Source: Helicobacter pylori PMSS1
GTDB taxonomy: Bacteria; Campylobacterota; Campylobacteria; Campylobacterales; Arcobacteraceae
Assembly: GCA_945883785.1 (NCBI GenBank)
Contig: CAMCYD010000001.1
Span: 1-64,000, forward strand
Direction of reading: 5' to 3'
Length of the DNA stretch: 64,000 nucleotides
The notes beneath the pieces are model-generated. The model was not told the origin of the DNA. It ran no database searches and saw only the letters and a list, made by a program, of their open reading frames with translations. The position numbers and the translations under genes were made by a program. Position 1 is the first letter of the stretch. Each line of letters opens with the position of its first letter. Positions 24,310 through 31,694 of this stretch are shown here, in pieces.

Positions 24310-24349
24310 TTTTGTGTATAATAGTGAATACAATAAAGGATTTTATTAA

Positions 24350-24562
24350 ATGACATATGAAGAATTTAAAGCTAAATTAAAAGAAAATAATTTAGATATG
24401 GCTGTATGGGCTGAATATATGGGACTTAGTTATCGTGGTGTCACTAATTGGAAAGCAACTGAAGTACCAGTATGGGTTGATAATTATTTTGAAGTATATG
24501 AAGAAAATAAAAAAGCAAAAGAATTAAAAGTATTGCTCAAAGATTTTTGTGAGAAATTATAA
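24350..24562 (+). CDS. Small HTH-type DNA-binding protein
   Basis: A 70-residue protein. Residues 3-42 (FKAKLKENNLDMAVWAEYMG, then LSYRGVTNWKATEVPVWVDN) look like a phage-Cro/plasmid-repressor helix-turn-helix in which the recognition helix ends in NW. The C-terminal helix may dimerise. Four phased operator-like repeats sit directly upstream, one between the -35 and -10 boxes, so negative autoregulation is likely. It may also control the divergent membrane-protein gene at 24185. Confidence 0.6.
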   Translation: MTYEEFKAKLKENNLDMAVWAEYMGLSYRGVTNWKATEVPVWVDNYFEVYEENKKAKELKVLLKDFCEKL

Positions 24563-25124
24563 ATACCGCCCTGCTCCATAATATTTCACTCAAAACTACA
24601 AATAAATGACTTCGTTTTTAACTAGAATGGCTATTTTATAGTCCTTGATTTTAGAGGTGAAGTGACAATTTATGGTATTATTTCCATCTTAAAAACAATC
24701 TACACCCCTTACAAAGGCAATAATTTACAATGTTTGGAAAAACTAAAATTCCAGTTCAAGCTTCTCTTATGATAGGGACAAATAAATCACTTAAAAGTCT
24801 TAACTATTTTCAAGACAAGGGTTTTACTGAATACAAAACTCTTCATCTTATCCCTTAATAGCCTAAGAGCGAAATATTCATTAAATTTTTACTAGTGAAG
24901 AGGTTTTGATTTAGAACCATTTTACGTAAATAAGAATGTGTATGTTGGTGTATCATTATGTAAGAATGAAAAGCAAGTTTTTACTGTTATTGATATTGTA
25001 AAAATACTGTTGATGACACATACTCATAAAAAATGAATTCTAGGAAAAGTATTCAAATGATAAAAGCAAAAAATACAGCTATATTTTTGAATATTTGCAA
25101 CCCATCATAAGTCCTAAAATATAG
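24563..25124. other. Gap with gene debris upstream of the origin
   Basis: A 42-codon frame (24730-24858, MFGKTKIPVQASLMIG...) has only a weak ribosome binding site. A start-less open stretch (24899-25036, containing NVYVGVSLCKNEKQVFTVID) looks like the 3' end of a decayed gene. Neither matches a family that I know. Nothing else is visible. Confidence 0.35.
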
Positions 25125-25177
25125 TATATTATATTACTTTGATGATATATTATATTTCTTTTGCAATATATTATATT
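25125..25177. other. AT-rich unwinding region with three phased 11-mers
   Basis: TATATTATATT occurs exactly at 25125, 25146 and 25167, each 21 bp apart. The first iteron begins exactly 21 bp further, at 25188. This is the expected layout of a DNA unwinding element beside iterons. Confidence 0.65.
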
Positions 25178-25187
25178 CGATTTTTTT

Positions 25188-25451
25188 GACAGCCATTTGA
25201 TACTCTCTTGTTTACATTAAATCTGGGCTAACATTTGCAAGGATTTAATTGATTGACAAAAAATAATCTAGATAAAAACCGAAAAAATAGTGAAAATTAT
25301 GTAATTTTATTGAAATATAGAGTTTTGGCATTAGAAAACGACAGATATGTGACAGCCATTTGATACTTTTTGACAGCCATTTGATACTTTTTGACAGCCA
25401 TTTGATACTTTTATGCGGCCATTTGATACTTTTTGACAGCCATTTGATACT
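25188..25451. repeat. Plasmid iterons (origin of replication)
   Basis: The 17-mer GACAGCCATTTGATACT occurs at 25188, 25351, 25372, 25393 and 25435, with a variant (TGCGGCC start) at 25414. The last five have an exact 21-bp period. They lie just beyond the 3' end of the replication initiator gene and are its likely binding sites. Confidence 0.85.
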
Positions 25452-25491
25452 TTTTTGGGCTTATTTTCGTAATTTTGAAGAGTATTAAGAG

Positions 25492-25517
25492 TATTAAGAC
25501 TTTAAAGAGTCTTAATA
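25492..25517. repeat. 10-bp-arm inverted repeat beside the iterons
   Basis: TATTAAGACT and AGTCTTAATA are perfect inverse arms around a six-base loop. It may be an initiator operator or a replication structure. Confidence 0.45.
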
Positions 25518-25529
25518 TACTAGAAAAAT

Positions 25530-25548
25530 AAAAGCTTTTTGGGCTTTT
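25530..25548 (-). terminator. Rho-independent terminator of the replication operon
   Basis: Read on the minus strand, AAAAGC-CCAAAAA-GCTTTT is followed by ATTTTTCTA. The hairpin overlaps the stop codon of the initiator gene. Confidence 0.55.
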
Positions 25549-26416
25549 AATTTTCTAGCTGTATAAATTCGGATTTTGTGGGAGGTATGAAGTTGATATT
25601 ATCTGTGATTTGAGTATAAATAAAATTTTCTTTTTCGTTATAATATATACCAAATTCATTTTCAAGCATCTCTTTATTGTCTTTTATTTCTTTTTTTGCA
25701 GTTCTAATAGCTCTTTCGCTTTCGATAGGATAACCTATGCTTCTTAACATTTGTTCGACGGATATATTGCAATATTTGTGCGTCCAAAAAAATCTTATTA
25801 TAGATTTTAGTAAAGCACTATCAATTTTTAAAAGCTTAGGGAGTTCCTCTTTGTAGTCTAAAGTTAAATTTTGCTCTACATATTTTCTATAATCAGCACT
25901 AAATACTATACCCCAAAGCTCATGCTCTTCTGAATATGCAACTTTCTCTATAATATTAAAGCTCACAAAGTTCTTTTTATCTTTTTCTTTAAATTCAATT
26001 CCAGTCGTTTGAACTTCTTGTAACTTCTTTTTTACCCAGCTAAAGTTCTTTTTATTTCCAGTGTTGTAGGTATTTAATACATCAGTAAATTTAAAATAGT
26101 AAGCGACACTACCACCTTCTATAGCTACAGGTTGGCTAGCTACTGTTAAAACACAATCTAATAAATCACGATGAGTTTGAGTTAATATATTTCCTAAAAC
26201 ATTAACTTCACCCCAGCTAGAAACGATATTTCTTCTTTTTCCATTCTTAACAAAAGCTATATTTGTTGCACTATTATGAGAAATTTTTTCAATTGGTGCA
26301 TAAATACCAGTTCTTAATTCATTTACTGTCGCATTAAAATTTTCAAACTTATTAACATCAAAATTAAATACTTGCTGCTGTTGAGCGACCGTCATTTGTT
26401 GTTTTTTCTTTGCCAT
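25547..26416 (-). CDS. Plasmid replication initiator (Rep_3/RepA-like)
   Basis: A 289-residue protein with the two-winged-helix layout of iteron-binding initiators. The first wing is around residues 70-190 (including LGNILTQTHRDLLDCVLTVA). The second (LLKIDSALLKSIIRFFWTHK and VEQMLRSIGYPIESERAIRT) should contact the iterons. A Gln-rich N-terminus precedes it. It is adjacent to the 21-bp iterons and AT-rich unwinding region, and in an operon after ParA, a ribbon-helix-helix protein and a replicative helicase. It would open the origin and load the helicase. High confidence as an initiator; exact family less certain. Confidence 0.8.
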   Translation of the reverse strand: MAKKKQQMTVAQQQQVFNFDVNKFENFNATVNELRTGIYAPIEKISHNSATNIAFVKNGKRRNIVSSWGEVNVLGNILTQTHRDLLDCVLTVASQPVAIEGGSVAYYFKFTDVLNTYNTGNKKNFSWVKKKLQEVQTTGIEFKEKDKKNFVSFNIIEKVAYSEEHELWGIVFSADYRKYVEQNLTLDYKEELPKLLKIDSALLKSIIRFFWTHKYCNISVEQMLRSIGYPIESERAIRTAKKEIKDNKEMLENEFGIYYNEKENFIYTQITDNINFIPPTKSEFIQLEN

Positions 26417-26426
26417 CCGTTGTCCT

Positions 26427-27623
26427 TTAAAATTTTGGAAAATCTATTTTACCTGATTCAAATTTCGTTATGCTCACGCCATTTTTTATAGGTTCTTTCC
26501 CGTCAAATAGTTTTAAATCATATTCTTTTTTCCCTGAAAAATGGTTTGTTTTCTCAATCTTGAGGATTCTCAGCCTTGTATCTATCTCTTTTTTCTCTTT
26601 ATCTAAGTATTTATAATCAAGGGTATAGTGGATACGACAAGCATCGATGAATGCTCCAGCACCTCTTGCTGTTCCACCCTCCCCTTTTGAGTGGTGGTGG
26701 ATAAGTATGATAGTCTTATTGTCTTGTTCACACCATTCATTTAAAAGGTTCATAAAGTATCTAGCATCTGCATTACTATTTTCATCTCCACCAAAAAAAG
26801 CTATAAGTGGATCTAACACAATAACATCAAAGCTTTTTAGTTGTTTTTTGAGTTTATAAAAAAGATTATTGATTTGTAATCTTCTATTGTCTGTATTTAC
26901 AAACTGCATCGCCCTATTCTCTTTTCCTGATATCTCTATACCTTTAATTGGGAGATTATGAAGTTTTGATAATGATTTGATTCTTTTTTTAGTTGTTCCT
27001 GCATTATCTTCACTAAACCATCCAAAACATTTTAAATGATGTTTATTTGCAAGTTCAAGCATTAGATAAGCTGTAGTGTAACTTTTACCACTTCCACCTT
27101 TAGCACTAATGATATTTACCTCTTTTTCTTGTATAGGGGCAATTGATTCTAAAAAGAACTTTGGTTCATGTTCCTCTATAGAATCAAATGAAGCAATATG
27201 GAGTATCTCATCAGCTTTTTGATGATTTTCAAATTGTTCAATTGAGAGTTTAATACTATTTAAAAGCTCATCTGAACTTATCTCCTCATCACTTGCTTTT
27301 GCTCGAAGAGAATTGATAAGAGTATCTAATTCCCTCTTCTTAGCAGCTTCTTTAAGCTCTTTAGCATAAGCGATAGCATTACTTATAGCATTGGCACTTA
27401 ATATCTCTATTATTGCCCCCTCTTCTATCTTTCCCCTACTTCTTACAAACTCTTCATCAATTGGTAAGTCCTCTTTATGAAGCATAAGCATAGTTTCATA
27501 CACTTTTTGATGAACTGGTAGATAGAAATCAATAGGCTCAAGTATATCAATTAGCTCATCAATGTTTTGATTGAAGAATATTGTACTAAGAAGTGATTGC
27601 TCGATGGAGATGTTGTATTTCAT
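26427..27623 (-). CDS. Replicative helicase: DnaB N-terminal domain fused to a RepA-type ATPase
   Basis: Residues 1-95 (YNISIEQSLLSTIFFNQNID and DILEPIDFYLPVHQKVYETM) match the N-terminal, primase/loader-contact domain of DnaB. Residues 150-390 form an AAA_25/RepA-like RecA fold: Walker A SAKGGSGKS, Walker B VIVLDPLIAFFGG, and TIILIHHHSKGEGGTARGAG with the arginine-rich loop. RSF1010-type RepA hexameric helicases usually lack the DnaB N-domain, so this is a natural hybrid. It should unwind the plasmid fork. Its ATG overlaps the TGA-type end of the preceding gene, and the initiator gene follows ten bases after its stop. Confidence 0.8.
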   Translation of the reverse strand: MKYNISIEQSLLSTIFFNQNIDELIDILEPIDFYLPVHQKVYETMLMLHKEDLPIDEEFVRSRGKIEEGAIIEILSANAISNAIAYAKELKEAAKKRELDTLINSLRAKASDEEISSDELLNSIKLSIEQFENHQKADEILHIASFDSIEEHEPKFFLESIAPIQEKEVNIISAKGGSGKSYTTAYLMLELANKHHLKCFGWFSEDNAGTTKKRIKSLSKLHNLPIKGIEISGKENRAMQFVNTDNRRLQINNLFYKLKKQLKSFDVIVLDPLIAFFGGDENSNADARYFMNLLNEWCEQDNKTIILIHHHSKGEGGTARGAGAFIDACRIHYTLDYKYLDKEKKEIDTRLRILKIEKTNHFSGKKEYDLKLFDGKEPIKNGVSITKFESGKIDFPKF

Positions 27624-27940
27624 TATTTACTCTTTTGAATTCTGTTCTCTAGTTCTTTTTGTACCGCTGTGACAATAAAGCTATTTTTTGATTCGTGTCT
27701 TGTTGCCAAATTTGCATCAAAATAACTTAACATATCCCATACTTCTTTTGGAAATCTAACAGTAACAGTTCCACCTATCTCCATTTTTTGTTTGTTAGGA
27801 TTTTTTAAGTTTTCAACTATCTTTTGTGTCATTAGTATAGGGTTTTTCGTTTCCCCTGTTGCTTCTTTTAAAAATTGTTCTACATTTTCTACTTGGGGTC
27901 TTTTTGTAAAACCACCCTTTTTTACATCATCCTGTGACAT
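27623..27940 (-). CDS. Ribbon-helix-helix centromere-binding protein (ParB/ParG-like)
   Basis: A 105-residue protein with a flexible basic N-terminus and a C-terminal ribbon-helix-helix (IGGTVTVRFPKEVWDMLSYF, then HESKNSFIVTAVQKELENRI). It follows a ParA ATPase gene in the same operon, the usual arrangement of type Ib partition systems. There the small RHH protein binds centromere repeats and, through its N-terminal tail, stimulates ParA. AAAC-n-AGTT-nAAA repeats flank parA on both sides (around 28013 and 28765-28800) and are candidate binding sites. Confidence 0.65.
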   Translation of the reverse strand: MSQDDVKKGGFTKRPQVENVEQFLKEATGETKNPILMTQKIVENLKNPNKQKMEIGGTVTVRFPKEVWDMLSYFDANLATRHESKNSFIVTAVQKELENRIQKSK

Positions 27941-27961
27941 TCTTTATCCTTTCAATCATTA

Positions 27962-28044
27962 TTTTAATATATAACCAAACTAAACCATTTTAAACTATAT
28001 AGTTACAAATAAAACTAAACAGTTCAAAACAAAACTACACTAAA
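27962..28044. repeat. AAACTA/AGTT-rich repeats between the partition genes
   Basis: Short repeats such as AAACTAAACAGTTCAAAAC and AAACTACACTAAACTA fill the gap between parA and the RHH gene. They resemble those upstream of parA and are candidate partition-protein sites. Confidence 0.35.
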
Positions 28045-28728
28045 CTATGCTAATCTTCTATCTATCTCGCTGTATAAATTGTCTAGCTCCACTTTTGCTT
28101 TATTTCCATCTCCTTCAATCTCTATAACAGATAAACCATCAGATACAACTTTTCTAAATGCAATTCTCTCAAAAACCACTGTATCCAATAGATACATTTC
28201 ATCTTCTGGTTTTGCAACATCTTTAATAAAATTAATAAGCTCTCCACCCTCTTTAATCATTGGGTTGGGGCTTATCTTGTTTGGAAGGATAAATGCTTTA
28301 ACTTTTTGATTAAACATTTTCGCATCTCTATAAACATTGAGTATTTTTTCTAACGACCAAGTGTCAAATTGACTTGCAACGGCTGGTATAATTATTGCAT
28401 CAGAAATAAGCATCGCCGTTCTTGCTTCTACAGAATCTCTACCACCTGTGTCAATTATTGTTAAATCATAATTTCCTGATAATTGTTTAATATCGTGCTG
28501 AATGTTTCCAGTTTTAGAAATACAAGTAATTTTGCCTTCAGCATTATTTTTTTGATAACCAAGAGAGTCAGGGCTATTTCTGATTTGAAAAAACATTGAT
28601 ACAGATTGTTGTGGGTCTGCATCAACGACTAATACATCTAATCCTGAATAAGCACATCTAATTGCTAAATTTGAAGCAAGTGTGGATTTTCCAACCCCAC
28701 CTTTCTCGTTTACAAAGCTTAATATCAT
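28045..28728 (-). CDS. parA: ParA-family partition ATPase
   Basis: A 227-residue deviant-Walker ATPase without an N-terminal HTH (type Ib size). The N-terminus carries KGGVGKST; then VLVVDADPQQS (Walker A') and a switch segment LTIIDTGGRDSVEA follow. ParA dimerises with ATP, binds nucleoid DNA and moves plasmid copies through its partner. Lacking its own HTH, it relies on the downstream RHH protein for autoregulation. It is the first gene of the parA-rhh-helicase-initiator operon, which joins partition and replication in one transcript. Confidence 0.9.
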   Translation of the reverse strand: MILSFVNEKGGVGKSTLASNLAIRCAYSGLDVLVVDADPQQSVSMFFQIRNSPDSLGYQKNNAEGKITCISKTGNIQHDIKQLSGNYDLTIIDTGGRDSVEARTAMLISDAIIIPAVASQFDTWSLEKILNVYRDAKMFNQKVKAFILPNKISPNPMIKEGGELINFIKDVAKPEDEMYLLDTVVFERIAFRKVVSDGLSVIEIEGDGNKAKVELDNLYSEIDRRLA

Positions 28729-29098
28729 TTTATATCCTTTTATGTAATTTTCATTTAATTTAAACCAAACAAGTTAAAACCAATTAAACTAGTTCAAAAG
28801 TATATCATTTTAAACTGAATATGTCAATATAGTATAATATAGTTGCTAGTAGTTTCATATAGTGTAGTTTAGTTATATATTGAACTAAATGGTTTTACTA
28901 GGTTTTAAATAGTTCTATTTCAAGTAATTATTATATATACCATGTTAATAAGTGACGATAAAGCAACATAGGAACTGGAGGTTAATAAGATAGAATATGT
29001 TTTGTTAACACTCAACAAACCCCTATAATTAGGGCTTTCATAAAGCCACAAGAGGAGACTCTTAAGAGAGAGAGAGAATATAAGAGAAGAGGTTTTTT
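28729..29098. repeat. Intergenic region with partition-site-like repeats
   Basis: Between parA and the plus-strand leader frame, variants of AAAC-n-AGTT-nAAA occur (AAACAAGTTAAAAC near 28768, AAACTAGTTCAAAAG near 28787), with further TTTAGTT/AACTAAA units to about 28940. A candidate centromere and parA operator. An AG-rich tract (29066-29090) precedes the leader. Confidence 0.45.
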
Positions 29099-29152
29099 AT
29101 GTATAATTTACGAACAATTAAATTCGCATTAACTTCTTATAATACCCTATAG
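29099..29152 (+). CDS. Possible 17-residue leader peptide
   Basis: ATG 29099 opens MYNLRTIKFALTSYNTL after GAAGAGG. Its TAG stop runs straight into AGGAGG, the ribosome binding site of the WGR-protein gene at 29167. Translation of the leader could therefore affect that gene. Confidence 0.35.
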   Translation: MYNLRTIKFALTSYNTL

Positions 29153-29166
29153 AGGAGGATTCTAAT

Positions 29167-29397
29167 ATGTTTACCAGTATGACTAGAATAGTAAAAGAAA
29201 GAGTGAGATATTACAATATCTCTTTAGAGAAAAACTTATTTGATGAATATATTGTTACAAAAGAATATGGTTCACTTTTGAATAAAAGACCAACAAATAC
29301 CGTAATAGAGATATTTCTGGATATTTTTGATGCTACAAAGTATTTTGAAAGTGAACAAAAGAGGAAACTCCATAAAGGTTATTGTACAGTCAAATAA
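29167..29397 (+). CDS. Small WGR-domain-like protein
   Basis: The 76 residues follow the WGR pattern: RVRYYNISLEKNLFDEYIVT, a KEYGSL in place of the usual WGR-I-G, then FDATKYFESEQKRKLHKGY. WGR domains bind nucleic acid and are known from DNA-repair and restriction-associated proteins, usually with a G-R pair that is lost here. AGGAGG lies eight bases before the ATG. Stand-alone WGR proteins are common on plasmids, and their job is unclear. Confidence 0.6.
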   Translation: MFTSMTRIVKERVRYYNISLEKNLFDEYIVTKEYGSLLNKRPTNTVIEIFLDIFDATKYFESEQKRKLHKGYCTVK

Positions 29398-29463
29398 TAA
29401 TTTATAGTTCTATAGTTGAAATTTGATACAATCTCAAAACTTGAAAAGTAGGGTAGGGATTAT

Positions 29464-29529
29464 ATGTTTAAATTTATTTTTATAGCAGGTACATTTGTAG
29501 TTTTAAGTGGTTGTACAACTAAAAAATGA
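29464..29529 (+). CDS. Mini-lipoprotein, 21 residues
   Basis: MFKFIFIAGTFVVLSGCTTKK carries a lipobox LSGC at the end of a hydrophobic signal. Its mature part would be only five residues. It resembles the small lysis/entericidin-type lipopeptides. The TGA overlaps the ATG of the next gene (ATGA at 29526), so translation is coupled. Confidence 0.5.
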   Translation: MFKFIFIAGTFVVLSGCTTKK

Positions 29530-29741
29530 ATCTATACACCAAACTAGAAAACTACACCAACAAACACCACACTAAACTAAGAATTTATATATCCTCTATA
29601 TTCGCCCTAATACTCCTCTACAATGTAGAAGAGATCTTTCCAGATGAAATCTACACAATTATGCTTGTAGCTTTTGTGATAGCTCCTATAGCTATCTATT
29701 ACATCGTATTAAAAATATTTCCAACCAAGGATTCAGAATGA
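29526..29741 (+). CDS. Small two-helix membrane protein, 71 residues
   Basis: Two transmembrane helices (about residues 18-34 and 44-64) flank a short acidic loop. It overlaps the mini-lipoprotein at its start and the nuclease gene at its end, each by four bases. The holin-like size and the coupling to a nuclease suggest help with release or uptake at the envelope, but this is inference. Confidence 0.45.
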   Translation: MNLYTKLENYTNKHHTKLRIYISSIFALILLYNVEEIFPDEIYTIMLVAFVIAPIAIYYIVLKIFPTKDSE

Positions 29742-30406
29742 AAAAATTATCACTTCTCGCAATATTTCTATTATTGCCAACATTATTACTCTCAGCACAA
29801 CTATCTGATTATATTGATACAAAGAAGTGTGATCAAGTGATTGATAAACAACTCTATTCAATTTGTTATTCATATAAAAATAAAGGAGCTCTTGGTGGTT
29901 GGGTTAGATTAGATAATCAATCAACAAGTGAAGGGATTAAAAAACGACCTAAGTTTTATAGTGAAAGTAATATTCCTATGCAATATAGAACAAAAACAAA
30001 AGATTACAGTGGATATGGTGAAGATTGGAATAGAGGGCATTTTATAGTTTCAGATGCAGATTTTGATTATGATGAAAAAGCTTTAAATAAAGCATATACA
30101 ATGGCTAATATTATCCCACAAGCTGCACCAGTTAACCAAAAGACTTGGGTTAAAGTAGAAAAATACGGAAGGATGTTAGCAAGTAAACTTGGATATATCA
30201 ACTCTATCTCTATTGCTAAATACGATAACCCAAACCAAAAGATTGGTAATGATATTGTTATTCCTACTGTACTTTATAGAATCTACTACAACAACGATGC
30301 CAAATTTGAGAAATGTTTCAAGTATGAGAATAAGCTAGATGTTGATTGGAAGAATGATGATATAAAAAATCATGAGATAGATTGTAAACAAATAAAATTG
30401 CATTAA
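29738..30406 (+). CDS. Secreted DNA/RNA non-specific endonuclease (NUC1 / EndA-like)
   Basis: A 222-residue protein with a signal peptide (residues 1-20, LLLSA cleavage region). The betabetaalpha-metal nuclease core shows WNRGHFIVSDADF, where NRGH replaces the usual DRGH, then a metal-binding ANIIPQAAPVNQKTW with the Asn. Cysteines near the ends may form disulphides in the periplasm. The family cleaves double- and single-stranded nucleic acids. In Campylobacter, related element-borne periplasmic nucleases are known to block natural transformation. A similar exclusion function would suit a plasmid. Translation is coupled to the two small envelope genes before it. Confidence 0.8.
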   Translation: MKKLSLLAIFLLLPTLLLSAQLSDYIDTKKCDQVIDKQLYSICYSYKNKGALGGWVRLDNQSTSEGIKKRPKFYSESNIPMQYRTKTKDYSGYGEDWNRGHFIVSDADFDYDEKALNKAYTMANIIPQAAPVNQKTWVKVEKYGRMLASKLGYINSISIAKYDNPNQKIGNDIVIPTVLYRIYYNNDAKFEKCFKYENKLDVDWKNDDIKNHEIDCKQIKLH

Positions 30407-30426
30407 TAACAAGATAAGGGAGTATT

Positions 30427-31101
30427 GTGAATTTTTTTACTGGTTGGATTATCTTTTCAATTTTAGTTGGAGTTTATGCTAACTCAAAAGGAAGATCTGC
30501 TCTAGGATTTACCCTTTTATCTTTATTTATATCTCCATTGTTTGGATTTATTTTAGCTTTGATTGTTGCACCAATTCGAGATACTATAATTACCAATGAG
30601 GAATTGAAAAAGTGTAAATATTGTAAAGAGCTTATTAAAACTGATGCTATTTTTTGTAAACATTGTGGTAAAAAACAATTTGAGGAAACAATTACTGAAG
30701 AAAATCATTATCAAAATAGAGTAAACCCTACTAGAGATATCACAAAAGAGTTTAAATACGATACCCATTTTATTACTATTAACAATAGTGAACCAGCTGA
30801 TTTTTCTTCTATAAAACAAACACTCAATGAACAATATAAACCACTTGGGTATGATTCTATTGCAACTAATAAAGAAAATATTTGGAAAATAAGAAATAGC
30901 ATTAATGAAAAAACTTACATTGAAGTTATCCAAAAAAATCACAAAATGATTACTATTGAAGCTTATAATGTTCCAGCTGAACCAATTATTTTTCCAAAAG
31001 AGAGCAGTAATGTTGATAGGATTATAGAATTAGAAAAATTAGCAGACAAAAATCTTATCACAAAAGAGGAATTGGAGATTCTCAAAAGCCATTTAAAATA
31101 G
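30427..31101 (+). CDS. Membrane protein with zinc ribbon and SHOCT-like tail
   Basis: It starts at GTG 30427 after AAGGGAG. Two N-terminal transmembrane helices (residues 4-20 and 25-48) are followed by a zinc ribbon CKYCKELIKTDAIFCKHCG (residues 59-77), a linker, a domain of about 90 residues and a C-terminal SHOCT-like helix pair (LEKLADKNLITKEELEILKS). This architecture is common in bacterial membrane proteins of unknown role. Confidence 0.6.
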   Translation: MNFFTGWIIFSILVGVYANSKGRSALGFTLLSLFISPLFGFILALIVAPIRDTIITNEELKKCKYCKELIKTDAIFCKHCGKKQFEETITEENHYQNRVNPTRDITKEFKYDTHFITINNSEPADFSSIKQTLNEQYKPLGYDSIATNKENIWKIRNSINEKTYIEVIQKNHKMITIEAYNVPAEPIIFPKESSNVDRIIELEKLADKNLITKEELEILKSHLK

Positions 31102-31130
31102 CAGTATTTCTTGTAAGTATAAATGAAAAC

Positions 31131-31634
31131 TTATTCTAGGACTAATCCGTTTGAGAGGTTCTCTTGTAAGGTTGAAACAATCTCATCAGTTATCATCAGC
31201 TCATACGCTTCACTAAGAATTCCATATTCACTCTCAAGTTGTGCTTTCATATTTGCATTAAAAAAAGTATCTTGTAAAATCTGTGTAGTTTTTTGTTCAA
31301 CATAGCTATTTTTATTTAAAAGCTCTTTATCACCATTTGCGAAATCTTTTAAAGCATGCATTAAAGCTCTTGCTCTTAGATGATAATGAAATCTCTCCTT
31401 GAAATCCTCTTGATGGCTATAGTGAAGGATTAGTTCAAATATATTAGATATCGAATCGTTTGGATTAACCTCCAAATGAAGTTCACTAATTTTTGCATAG
31501 GTTTCATCTATATCTTGGAGTGTCTCAAAAATATAGTTTCCTAATCCTATTTGATAGTAGAGTTCATAATTAGTTAACATCTCAATAAGATTGTCTCTTG
31601 TGAAGTATTGTTTAATAGTCTCTTGTAAATTCAT
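31131..31634 (-). CDS. Hypothetical helical protein, 167 residues
   Basis: A soluble, mostly helical acidic protein (MNLQETIKQYFTRDNLIEML...) without recognised domains. It lies 60 bp downstream of the Y-family polymerase gene on the same strand and may be co-transcribed. Confidence 0.5.
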   Translation of the reverse strand: MNLQETIKQYFTRDNLIEMLTNYELYYQIGLGNYIFETLQDIDETYAKISELHLEVNPNDSISNIFELILHYSHQEDFKERFHYHLRARALMHALKDFANGDKELLNKNSYVEQKTTQILQDTFFNANMKAQLESEYGILSEAYELMITDEIVSTLQENLSNGLVLE

Positions 31635-31694
31635 AAGTGATTATACAATTTTTATTTTAAACCAAAAAATCCTTATCCTTAATTGTTTCAAATT

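Noticed and set aside
25188-25451. CRISPR-like array
   Set aside because: The repeats follow with only 4-bp separators and one exact period of 21 bp. There are no variable spacers and no cas genes, and the adjacent initiator gene explains them as iterons.
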